DNA of 64,000 nt. It comes from Alitta virens. Its lineage: Eukaryota; Annelida; Polychaeta; Phyllodocida; Nereididae. Position numbers and translations under genes: made by a program. Location of the stretch: the NCBI GenBank assembly GCA_932294295.1, contig OW028581.1:10871526-10935525 (forward strand), read 5' to 3'. Positions 55,301-64,000 of this stretch are shown in pieces. The first letter of the stretch is position 1; every line of letters begins with the position of its first letter. Under the pieces are notes generated by a model, which was given only the letters and a program-made list of their open reading frames with translations, ran no database searches and was not told where the DNA came from.

Positions 55301-57335
55301 TAAAGGCCAGCTAATAACAAACTATAAATAGAACTGCTGCTTCATCATTGTTCATTGTGTAGGTAACACGAGTTCGATTCTCACTCTTTTTACTCTTGAA
55401 AAAAAAAAAATTATTTATATCTGACAACATAATAATGGCTTCACTGTCCCAGCTTATTCACTCAGTTTAATTATACCTAGATGAGGCTACCTAATTTCTA
55501 GGATGGCTGGTTTAGGGTGTAGGACTGTTAGGCTAAGGTAGGTAGGTTGAATTCCTAACTGGAAAAACATAGAACATACTTTCAGAAAATCATTCGCTTG
55601 AAAAATATCATCATGTGCGTGGTTGACGATTTTGAACATTAAGTGAATGGGCAATAGTCTTTTCCCCGAGCAGACTTCTGCGTAGATGTCAAACAAGCCC
55701 ATATTAAAAATATTTTCAAATGATGTAGGTCACGCCTTTTCCTCATAAAAAGGTTTTCTTATTTTCCTGCATTTCAGTATCCGAACATCACAGTATACAC
55801 CATGGAAGGACAGACATACAGATATTTCAAAGGCGACGCCCTGTTTCCATTCGGCTATGGTCTCTCATACACACAGTTCCAATACCTCTCACTAGATGTC
55901 TCTCCGCCCAACATTGACCCAGGTCAACAGGTCGAGGTCAATGCCACAGTTCAAAATGTCGGTCAATACGAAGCTGATGAGGTAAATTACGGAAAGCATT
56001 CAGCGATGTTCATTATGTTAGATCTAAAATTTTGACGTGAGGTATATAATTATATCGTATTCCCAGATAACGTACCACAAATCATGTCAACCCAACTTTG
56101 CATGATATCTGGGTTGATTTGTGAAATTGTATTTCTTGAGTTCCTCATAAAGTGAAAATTCAGAACTGCCTTAAATGTGGTTTGCATTTCCTTAAAACTA
56201 ATTTAAATACCTCATTGTACATGCCTCCAAAACTTTCTGTCTCAATTTCATGGCCTTTGATTCTTTCACATGCCTAGGCAGTCCCATGTACCAATGTTTC
56301 TTTTTCTTTTTAACAAGTTTTGGCACTACTACCAAATGTCTTATATGAATACAATACCAGTCTATCTGATCAGGTTGTCCAAGTCTACATATCATGGGCT
56401 GATGATCTTCCTGCCCCCATACGCCAACTGGCAGCGTTCAACAGAGTCACTGTGAAACCTAGTCAAAAAGTGCAAGTGCAACTGACGATAAAGCCGGAAA
56501 TCATGCGACTGTGGATGAGCGAGTCGAAAGGCTATGTTATTCCAAATGGTGGGTATTTTTTTAGCATTTTCACTACAAAATTTCACTTATAACATATTTG
56601 CTCAAATGTGTAGAAGCTTATCTACGGTCTATGCCTGTCCTAATTAGCCCAACTGGTGCAGAAATACAGGACGTAAAGCCCTATCCACCACTACCACCAC
56701 TACGACCAACCTACCTAAGTTTGGTTACTGAAAATGATAAGATTCATTCAGGATTCCCAGCCATACTGATAAATTAGTTTCAGTTTATCCATTCAGGAAA
56801 ATGCTGGGAATTGAGAAAGACCATAACAAATCAGGGGAAAACTCTGCGAATCTGAAATAAGAATTTGTTTTAGAAGTTAACAGCTTCTCACAATCATGTG
56901 TTCAAGTTGGCATATTGGCCATGATCAATGCTCGACACTGGGAAACTGATACTTCTCCTCAAGGAGTTTTGGAATATTTACAAGGACAATTCAGAAAATT
57001 TCAGGGAAAGAAAAAATGTTAAACAGTTGCCACATGAAGACTTTGAGGCAACTCCCACCAAATCTTGATCCAATCTATATGCAAAACTTTGTATGTGTGT
57101 GACAATTATTTTTCATCTAAGTGTGGATAATCTTTTTCTAATCTTGAATCTTGAATTTTTTTGTCGTTGAACAGGTGTGATAAAGGTGTACGTCGGAGGT
57201 CAACAGCCAGGTCAAAAGGTCAAGACCAATTCAAACATCTTGACGTCATCGTTTTATATTCAGTCGGTTGCAGAGAAGTTTACATCAAAACAAAGCACGG
57301 AAAATGAAGTGCTTAGATTCAGACCACATCATTAA
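46323..57335 (+). CDS. Secreted GH3 beta-xylosidase-like glycosidase
   Basis: Thirteen exons in consistent phase give 748 residues: 46323-46612, 47908-48067, 50042-50212, 50629-50720, 51059-51179, 51800-51923, 52585-52802, 53196-53424, 53791-53880, 54630-54841, 55778-55981, 56374-56548, 57175-57335. The N-terminus is a signal peptide (MMRSILVLLITLYGCHG). The barrel domain shows SLGLAATF, ETYGEDPYLTG and GFYGYVFSDAGSM, with the nucleophile Asp at ~268. The C-terminal sandwich domain has LEAEANDR (candidate acid/base Glu) and LPGHQ. A fibronectin III-like end starts after YRYFKGDALFPFGYGLSYT. Length and order match plant and animal beta-xylosidase / arabinofuranosidase GH3 proteins. It likely trims xylan-type sugars outside the cell or in the gut. 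An in-frame ATG doublet starts the ORF; the first is used here. Confidence 0.92.
46708..46781. repeat. (CATT)n microsatellite
   Basis: About 17 CATT units in GH3 intron 1, with smaller CATT runs near 46990 and 47060. Confidence 0.9.
47206..47337. repeat. Palindromic repeat family 2, copy 2
   Basis: From CTGGATAGCATTCCTGATTG to CCATTTGGAATGCTATCCGG, in GH3 intron 1. Confidence 0.7.
47489..47607. repeat. Palindromic repeat family 2, copy 3
   Basis: From CCCAGACAGCATTCCAAATT to ATTTGAAATGCTATCAGGGT, in GH3 intron 1. Confidence 0.7.
47627..47885 (+). repeat. 255-bp dispersed repeat, copy 1
   Basis: Nearly identical, in reverse, to 51972-52242. The shared core includes TGCCAGCTGCTTTAAAACTG. It ends about 22 bp before GH3 exon 2, so it supplies part of that exon's upstream intron sequence. 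Confidence 0.85.
48131..48262. repeat. Palindromic repeat family 2, copy 4
   Basis: From CCAGATAACATTCCAAATCG to CCAATTTGGAATGCCATCTG, with an internal CATCGCCGATGTTGTGCCGA. It is the least decayed copy and lies in GH3 intron 2. Confidence 0.75.
48268..50041. other. GH3 intron 2, rest
   Basis: A tRNA-like B box GGTTCAAATCC at ~48549 may mark a SINE remnant (48460-48600). A LINE tail is listed at 49.1-49.4 kb. The remainder is AT-rich without features. Confidence 0.4.
49090..49400 (+). pseudogene. LINE relic, 3' end of ORF
   Basis: Broken frames read HKVKHNKFAGNIIRYQLP, then IKKWLCDKYNTECTVEDCYT, the style of a Jockey/CR1-like LINE C-terminus ('LP---N-I', 'FK--IKK-L--KY'). Stops interrupt it. 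Confidence 0.35.
50858..50950. repeat. Palindromic repeat family 2, copy 5 (shortened)
   Basis: From CCAGATAGCATTCCAAATTG to CCAATTTGTAATGCTATTTG, in the intron after GH3 exon 4; shorter interior than the other copies. Confidence 0.7.
51405..51720 (+). mobile_element. Possible second tRNA-derived SINE
   Basis: A tRNA-like start with ATGGCCAAGTGGATGGAAC (A box-like) and GGGTTCAAAGC (B box-like), then a GC-richer body containing CCCCAGGGAGTTGAGTAAG, then an A-run near 51732. No target duplication was identified. In GH3 intron 5. Confidence 0.45.
51972..52242 (-). repeat. 255-bp dispersed repeat, copy 2 (inverted)
   Basis: Reverse-complement partner of 47627-47885, roughly nine bases in ten identical. 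It begins ~50 bp after GH3 exon 6. Confidence 0.85.
52375..52505. repeat. ATGATAAGAC minisatellite
   Basis: About 13 units of a 10-bp motif (CATGATAAGA), some with a TTGA insertion, directly beside a reversed copy of the CCATGGGGTAAATG repeat (52270-52350). In GH3 intron 6. Confidence 0.85.
54040..54140 (+). pseudogene. Decayed partial copies of GH3 exon 10
   Basis: TTACAGCTGCCAGTGCTCCT at ~54044 and ACAGCTTTTGGTGCTCCCC at ~54089 both resemble the acceptor and start of real exon 10 (54624 onward, TTACAGCTGCCGGTGCTCCT). The second continues to a match of CTTCAATGCTGG. Both are truncated and non-functional. Confidence 0.7.
55130..55245. repeat. GATCTCAC/AGCTCAC-rich patch
   Basis: Repeated GAGATCACAG, TGACATCACAG and GAGCTCACC words, similar in style to the block at 63.3-63.7 kb. 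In GH3 intron 10. Confidence 0.45.
56631..56720 (+). mobile_element. tRNA-derived SINE, 5'-truncated
   Basis: Matches only the 3' body of the SINE at 39.7 kb (TGTCCTAATTAGCCCA, GTGCAGAAATACAGGACGTA) and ends in a CCACCACTACCACC tail. In GH3 intron 12. Confidence 0.8.
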
Positions 57336-57409
57336 TCATGTCTTCAAGATAAAAGCCTTTATTTGCTCCAAAGTAATTGAGTAAACTTGACTTTCAGAGT
57401 AAGACTAGG

Positions 57410-57669
57410 ATGACCATGAATAAGTAAAATCAAACCATGACAACTTGTGAGTAACCTGCCATAGCAATGTAATACCCAGAGGTGCAACAGAATTTCTAAT
57501 ATCTGGATGGGGGTGGATTTAGCTGCCGAGCAGGGTTGCAACGCCTTCACGATGTTTACTGGGCGCGTGTTTTGATGAATCGCCATGTCTGATTGGCTAG
57601 AAATCCGTTTCAAATGCTTTTAATTCGTTTTTTTAATACTATGACCATGAATAAGTAAAATCAAACCAT
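57410..57669. repeat. 29-bp direct repeat flanking ~200 bp
   Basis: A 29-bp segment starting ATGACCATGAATAAGTAAAA occurs at 57410-57438 and 57641-57669. Similarity continues weakly past both, so a local duplication is more likely than a transposon target duplication. Just downstream of the GH3 stop. Confidence 0.7.
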
Positions 57670-58506
57670 ACAATTTGTACATATTTGTGTACAATTAATT
57701 AAACAAAAAAATATAATTTTTGGAAATACTGTCGAAGTGGTCGAACCACCGACGCGATTTCAGGTAAAGTTTTCTTAGTGCTGGGCATAACAAAAATAAA
57801 AAGCATGCCAAGTTATTCCTCGGCATTATTGCCAGGGCTACTGTAGTACTGTAGTGCAGTGAATTCTACCCTGCTTATACGTTACTGATTAAGATAATAG
57901 AAATTTGGGCCGAAATGTCTCTTGTTGCAACGCTACTGTGGTCAAGTCAGGGTTGTTACTTCAATGTTGCAGGAAAAATGATTGTCTATTGTATTGTGAA
58001 GTCTCAATGCTACTGGTCTAAGCTAGAGAGAAATGGGTAAAACTCAATAAGTTTTTTGATATTCTTTGTTATTTTCATGTTGTACTTTTCATACATTAAG
58101 GAAACAATAAAAAGTTATGCATTTATAGCATCATATTTCTTGAAGTGCCATTATATTTTTGACTTGAAAAGACTAATTATTCCAGAAGAGCTGTTTGATC
58201 CATGAACACTTGACACTCTTGCCATAAATGTCATACATTTATTTCAACAACTAAATTGTCACAAAAGCTAAGTAGCAACAGAATGGTTATTTTGGTTTAT
58301 TTATAGCCTGTTTTCTTGCTAACAGATTGCTAATTGGGTCAATCCTAAAGTTTGTTTAACAAGTTAACTGTGTCAATTAACCTTAAATACTTCACGTATT
58401 CGCAGTGATCAAGCAGTCATAACAGTTGAAAGATGTCCTGGTAATTTCTTCATCAGCTAATTTTAAATTATGCATTAAAGTTCCCACTAATTTATAACTC
58501 ACTTAA
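57670..58506. other. Intergenic DNA, nothing recognised
   Basis: AT-rich; no coding, RNA or repeat signal was picked out between the GH3 3' flank and the TTAA element. Confidence 0.55.
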
Positions 58507-59055
58507 AGGTGCACTGTCTGTCAAAACAGTGGCCAAAATCTATTGCATTCAATTCATTGCTTCCAAAAAAAAAGATTAAATCACATCAAGGCCTTGCTAG
58601 GTTCACTATATCTCTATAAAATTAATAAACATACCCTATCATTTAAATACCGATTTGTTTACATTGCATTGTCCATTGAGTTGAAAACGAGGTAAAAATG
58701 AATGTCATGAGCGTCATAGCGTCCTCGCTTCGTGAGACATTTTATTAAACAGCTCCTTCAATTGTCGTTCAATTTTCAAAATTTCAAGTTTATTACATAA
58801 TAAAATGTGCAGGTGTTTCGCTTTTTGCATGAATTGAAACAATTCTGACCTCAATTGTTCATAAAATGACTGTGTAATCGCGAATCGGCGACTCTCTCCA
58901 TTACGTTGCTATGCATAATTAACTAAAATGTAAACAAAGATAATTTAGTACAATTTAGACGGTTTGGGACTTTGGGTTATCGAATTCATCAGTAAGAAGC
59001 ATTTTCTTTCATTTGAATAGATTTTTTGATGGAACAAAATCGACAGACAGTGCCT
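58507..59055. mobile_element. TTAA-flanked MITE (piggyBac-like)
   Basis: 549 bp between TTAA duplications (58503-58506 and 59056-59059). Inverted ends are AGGTGCACTGTCTGTC and AGGCACTGTCTGTC (2-bp indel). No ORF. An internal CGCGAATCGGCGACTCTC resembles GTGAATCGGCGACACTC at ~62430, hinting at a second, decayed copy there. Confidence 0.8.
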
Positions 59056-59619
59056 TTAAAGCACTTAAGGGATATTAGTCTTGATTAGTACTTATGTTAG
59101 CTTTTCACAGTTATGCATGTTTCTTTAATTAAAACACTTATAGTATCAGAAATTAGATAGGGAGCTGGCTGGATTAGACTTATTGAACTAGTAAAAAAAT
59201 ATTAAGTTGTGGCACGATTTCATGTGAGCTTTTATTACCACAAGACCAATAAATTCCTACCAAATGTATAGTCTTAGGATGTGGAATATATTGTTTAGTT
59301 GCCAATTAAAACACCTTGTAGGTGGAGCTTTCAATATAATAATACAATGCACAAATACATAGTAAGCTTTCTTTATTTTTCATCAAAAACATTAACATGA
59401 AATCATGCATCTATATGTGACATTTAAAACCCCAAAGGGCTGGTTGGCCTTCAGGAAAATTACACTACAGTAAACAATTTATGAATATGTAACAGTAAAT
59501 AAAAAAGGAAATGGTTTGTTGGTAATAATAAAAACAATAGGTTTTCCACACAATATACGTGTAAATTGAATATTATTATACAATGTAAGACAGAAGAAAA
59601 TGACAATTACAGATATATA

Positions 59620-61440
59620 CAATCATATTTCCCTAACTTCTCTATTAAATATCCATTTCTTAATTTGTATCTTGAATATATTAAGTGTATGTGAAATCAT
59701 TATATTTTCAGGTAATAAATTCCATTTAGACACTCCACTATATTTCACAGAAAATGTATGTTGATTAATTCTCGGAAAAGGAAGATAATATTTATTGGAA
59801 TGTCGGGTTTGAAAAGTATTGATATCACTGCTAAGTTGGAACATATTTGAAAACCACAGTGGTAGAAGAATATTAGAATATTTATACATGAAGACACATA
59901 AATTAATGGCTTTATTTCATATACGGAATGGACTTGAGTATTTTGGAAACCATTACACTAGGAGTTCGATAATGCATATTTATAGCAATTTTTAGAGCTT
60001 TAATTTTTACTTATAAAAGGTTTTAAGGAGGTTTTATGAGTGGATGCCCACATAATGTTACAATAGTTTAAATATGAAGGTATGGCAATTTTGTATAGTT
60101 TAATTTTCATTCTTTATTTAAAATGATTTTTTACTTTATACAATATACCTATCGAATTATTTATTTTTAATATTTATATCGTTTGTGTGATTCTTCCAAG
60201 TTAATTTATGATCAACATTAACACCTAGAAATTCCATAACTTGTGCTTGTACAATAGGTTTGTTGTCTAGTGATATATTCAAATCCTGAATAATTCTATC
60301 ATTAGTGAAATAAAGAATTTGTCTTTTTGACATTTAAAGAATTTCAAAGCCGATTTGCTGCAAACCAGTCTGAGAGTTTGACAAGTTCTGCATTGAACTT
60401 ATCGACCATTTCTAGCAAATGTTTGCCTTTTAAAAATACATTTGTATCATCAGCAATTAGTGCGAATGTTAAAAATTTACTTACAAGGGGAAGGTCATTA
60501 ATTTAAAGCAAAAACAGAAGTGGACCCAGTGTTGAACTCTGGGGCACTCCACATTTCATGATTTCATAGCTTGAGTAGATACCATTGCCATATTTAACTA
60601 TTTTGGGCCTGTTTGTTAGGTAAATCCTAAACCATGATAATGTGTTATGGCAAATACCATAATGAGTTAATTTGCGAAGCCAGATTGGATCATTAACGGT
60701 GTGTGTGTGTGATTAGGGCTTTACGTCCTGTATTTCTGCACCTGATGGGCTAATTAGGACAGGCAGGGACCATGGCAATGAGACGAAAGGATGAAATAGC
60801 CATCCAACTTAGGCACGACCGGGAATCGAACCCGGGACCCAGCGGTTGGAAGCCCAGACCGCTACCTCTGAGCTATGCACCTGCCCCGGATCATTAACGA
60901 TATCAAATGCTTTCTTTAAATCCATTGATAAACCAATAACTTGTGATTTGGTTTGATAATGCATTTTTTGACAGGTATACTAGAAACATATTTGTCGCAT
61001 AATTGACATCAATACAATAGAGAAATCTCTTTCAATTTTCTCTTATCAATATATCTTCGAACCTATACAATGTTCTTATCACAACTCTTAATATTAAAGC
61101 AGTTTGTCAGGAACACAGGTAGATGATCTGATATATGTCTCGACATAGTACACTGCTCAAGGAAGTAGTATCATTCAGTGAATTTATGGATATCATCTAT
61201 TAAAGTAGCGGTATATGTTGTTCATCTAATTGGTCTAGTAATTAATGGTATGAAAGTGTAGGACAACATCAAATTTAGGAAATCGCCAGAGGGATGAGGG
61301 GTGTCAGTATTGAGTAAGTTTACATTAAAGTCACCCATAAGATAACAAGACAATCTTTTACTGCTTATTTCAACTAGTAATTTCTTGACACACATTAAAT
61401 TCAGTAATAGGTATATAGGGTAGTCACTACATTTCACCAC
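59620..61440 (-). pseudogene. LINE relic (CR1/Jockey-like): endonuclease, RT and C-terminus
   Basis: Minus-strand fragments in the right order. The endonuclease end (YLMGDFNVNLL...FIPLITRP) is at ~61380-61222. RT motif DLKKAFDIVND is at ~60930, GVPQSSTLGPLLFLL at ~60550-60510, and ALIADDTNVFLKG (altered ADD box) at ~60475. C-terminal KWNLLPENI...FKIQIKKWI is at ~59720-59640. Stops and frameshifts make it dead. A SINE is inserted at 60699-60887. Confidence 0.75.
60699..60887 (-). mobile_element. tRNA-derived SINE, full length, nested in a LINE
   Basis: Same family as 39701-39890, opposite strand. Head with GGTTCGATTCC B box and TAGCTCAGAGGTAGCG A box; the CACACACA tail is at its left end. The 12-bp duplication GGATCATTAACG lies at 60687-60698 and 60888-60899, interrupting the LINE RT frame. 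Confidence 0.92.
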
Positions 61441-63260
61441 CTATAACACTCAAGCGGGTCGACCCACCCAAATTGGTCCATGGCCAACATTAGTCCTCAC
61501 CAGGGAATGCTGTTTTAAAGAAATTATATCGAAGCTCCACAATTTCATGAAAAAGACCCACCCAACGCCAGTGGCTGGCTACGGGCCTGGTGTATTAAAT
61601 ACCTTCTTGTCAATTTTTATAAACACTGATTCAGCAACATTACTGAGAAGATTACACAGATCATCACATAAATAATTATATAAATTCATGAATATCACCT
61701 TTGCTGAATTTTATTATTAGGCCTATCTAAGCTTGCTTATTCGTTACTGCAACACTCATCATTTAAATAATTAAGGACTTTGATTGCAGTTTCTCTACTA
61801 CCAAGATTCTAATTAGACTCTAAGTTTGCCACAAAAGTAGAAATGACACAATATAACTTTGAATTCACATTAGGATTTTGACTTTAATTACTGTATGGGT
61901 GGGGTCTATCAAATGTCTCAGCATAGACAGTGTAGTGCAAGGACACCCAAAAAATTTTAAAAGCGTAGAAAATGTTTTGTTGGTGATCATTATATTATTG
62001 TGTACATTGCTGGAAACTGAGGGGTCTAGAAAATTTGGAGTTTTTGCATCGAAGACTTAATTTCCAAATTGCTCCTACTTAGTCTGCTTGAGTTCTCAAA
62101 AAAAGTTTTCGATAGAATACATAGGAATGGAAAATGGACAATAAAATACTTTGATAAATAACATAAAAACATATAAATTTATTTCGCTTTCATATTCAGT
62201 ATAAATTGCCTGAAATAGGCCTACACAAAAAAAAACATGACCACTATCTTACAGCATGTATTTCAGATTTACTAAATAAAAATCCCTGCTGGCTAAGAGC
62301 CTAAGAATGACCAACACATTGTGTATACAAAGCAGATAATTCGAAGTTAATTATGTACACAAATGTATTGGTGGTGCAATTATGGCTTAAATGGAAACAT
62401 CTCCGATCTTATTTTTTCATAAATGAAATCGTGAATCGGCGACACTCTTCATAACGTTATAATTTCAGTAAGGTAATTTTCCAGGCAGACAAATTTGCTT
62501 ACAAGCAACAATATCACGTAAGGTTTGTTGACAAATAAAATTAACTGTTCTAGGCATGGTAAGCATGATTGTTAATAAACTAATGTACCCTTCCAGGTCA
62601 GCTAATTTGGCCCTAAATGCTACAACAGCACATTTTATAATAGCAGTCGTTCACACAGGCCTGGTGAGTATAAGATGAGAACACAAAAGAAGAGATCTGT
62701 TTGGCTGAAATCTTCTAACCTCTTCTCTGATTGGTCAAGACTGATCACATGTCTCCCATGTTCAAACTCCCCTATTGGCAATATTTGTCGCCTTGTAAAC
62801 CAACCAAAGGTCAGTGCCATCAACGCCACCATGCCTAGCACCCGCGTGGAAAACAGAAATTACAAAATCCAGACCAATCACTAGGATATTATTAATATTT
62901 CGAGTGATGTCATTAAGAGAAATACTGGAAATACATGCAGCACAAAAATATTGAACTCACTACTCGGTTATAGAAATGTAATAATGATCTGTATATTATG
63001 AAAATGGCAAGCTAGTTACCACCTTGGTTTGCACAGTATCCCAGGCTTCTTTTCAGTCCTTGTACCTCTGTTTGATTGTATTTGTCTTTTATTCCAGTTT
63101 GAAGTTAGGATCATAACACTCTTTCAACCTGAAAATAAGAAGAAGAGAAATATAGCTGTAGGCATGGCAGATCAAGTGTGCAGAGCAATGATTTGAATAG
63201 ACTTGCAGTCAATCTTATATGCACAGAAATTTACATAAATAGTATCATCCACAAAACACA
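61441..63260. other. Intergenic DNA, no gene recognised
   Basis: A TCTCAGCATAGACAGTGTAG fragment near 61915 recalls the 36.9 kb repeat. A fragment of the TTAA-MITE interior is near 62430. A 68-residue minus-strand ORF at 62841-62635 has no recognisable motif. Confidence 0.45.
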
Positions 63261-63269
63261 CCAAATAAA

Positions 63270-63740
63270 AACTCTATCTGAGAGGCTATCTCATACTCTC
63301 ACATCATATTGATGATATCTGATTGATATCACCATGAGATCGCCATTTGTTTTCACCAGGTGTCACTAGAATAGCCCTAGTAGTGATGCCTGGTGGATGT
63401 CTGCTGGACATTGCGTGCATGTTTGTTGGCTTTTGGTGCAAGACTGTAGCTATGGCATCATCTACAATTAAGCAAAAGGTAGGTGGATTTGGTCATGTAA
63501 ACTTATGTTGCTAAAATGTTTATAATAAATGATTTGAACCTAATTTCAGGTATTACGAGTTTTATGTCAAAAAAGAAATAATAAAATTATATCACAAGGA
63601 TGTCCACATGATCTCACAGGTTGATATCAAATGTCGAGAACGCTGTGAGATCAATATGTGATTACAGATTGATCTCGCAGTGATCTCATAATTATCTCGT
63701 ATGATGAGATCACCTAAGAGATCACTGTGAGATCACTAAC
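63270..63740. repeat. GATCTCAC/GTGAGATC palindromic patch
   Basis: Many near-palindromic words (TGAGATCACTGTGAGATCAC, GATCTCGCAGTGATCTC) alternate on both strands, most densely at 63600-63735. Probably a degenerate fold-back repeat. The remaining bases to 64000 show nothing recognisable. Confidence 0.5.
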
Positions 63741-64000
63741 TTTAAACAATATATATGTGAAATTTTAACTTTGATATTGTGTAGATTTAAGTTTTGAATA
63801 TCTGATCAGATGTATTTAATGCATAACATTGTCAATATCACTCATTTGTAATTTTGGCCTGATATTTTGGATCTTAGCACGTGCTCAAACAGCTAAGTGG
63901 ATGTTCACACAACTGCACTAGACTGTCCTCTGGTGTTGGCACGCTAAAATAATTGCACTAGCTGAGTTAGTATTATAATAATGGTTATGTGGTATATTTT

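Noticed and set aside
62635..62841. 68-residue minus-strand ORF
   Set aside because: No domain, splice partner or promoter; length is within chance.

Overview
This window looks like nuclear DNA of a marine invertebrate animal. The sequence is AT-rich, with GT-AG introns, C-type lectin (CTLD) and kringle exons, a glycoside hydrolase family 3 (GH3) gene of the animal/plant beta-xylosidase type, and many SINE, LINE, MITE and LTR-element remains. The species cannot be named from the sequence alone. Every gene model below was assembled by eye from splice sites and reading phase.

Layout. (1) 1-13,666: a large Ty3/gypsy-like, env-bearing retroelement on the minus strand. In element order it has gag, protease, RT/RNase H and integrase, then an open reading frame (ORF) with leucine-rich repeats (LRRs), then an F/Env-like gene split by one in-frame stop. 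No LTR pair could be recognised. (2) 13.7-17.5 kb: non-coding flank with two tandem-repeat blocks. (3) 17.5-27.5 kb: two CTLD transmembrane receptor genes arranged head to head, one minus and one plus. Both lack a visible 5' end and both carry a lesion: a TAG at a conserved Trp position in one, and a collapsed, frame-shifted exon in the other. (4) 27.6-38.8 kb (minus): a complete ten-exon gene for a secreted protein. It joins a signal peptide, four kringles, an alkaline-phosphatase-superfamily phosphodiesterase domain and an Asn-rich tail. The ten exons sum to 759 codons with consistent phase. (5) 38.8-46.3 kb: no host gene recognised; minisatellites, a SINE, a LINE tail and an inverted repeat. 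(6) 46.3-57.3 kb (plus): a complete thirteen-exon GH3 beta-xylosidase-like gene (748 aa, signal peptide) whose introns are full of short palindromic elements. (7) 57.3-64 kb: repeats, including a TTAA-flanked MITE and a LINE relic with a SINE nested in it.

The host genes look like extracellular recognition and digestion functions (lectin receptors, a kringle-tethered phosphodiesterase, a secreted glycosidase). Nothing in the sequence shows that they act in one pathway. The two most unusual items are the LRR ORF inside the retroelement and the kringle-phosphodiesterase fusion. A well-defined 804-bp Mutator-type MITE with a 9-bp target duplication sits 10 bp inside a lectin intron.
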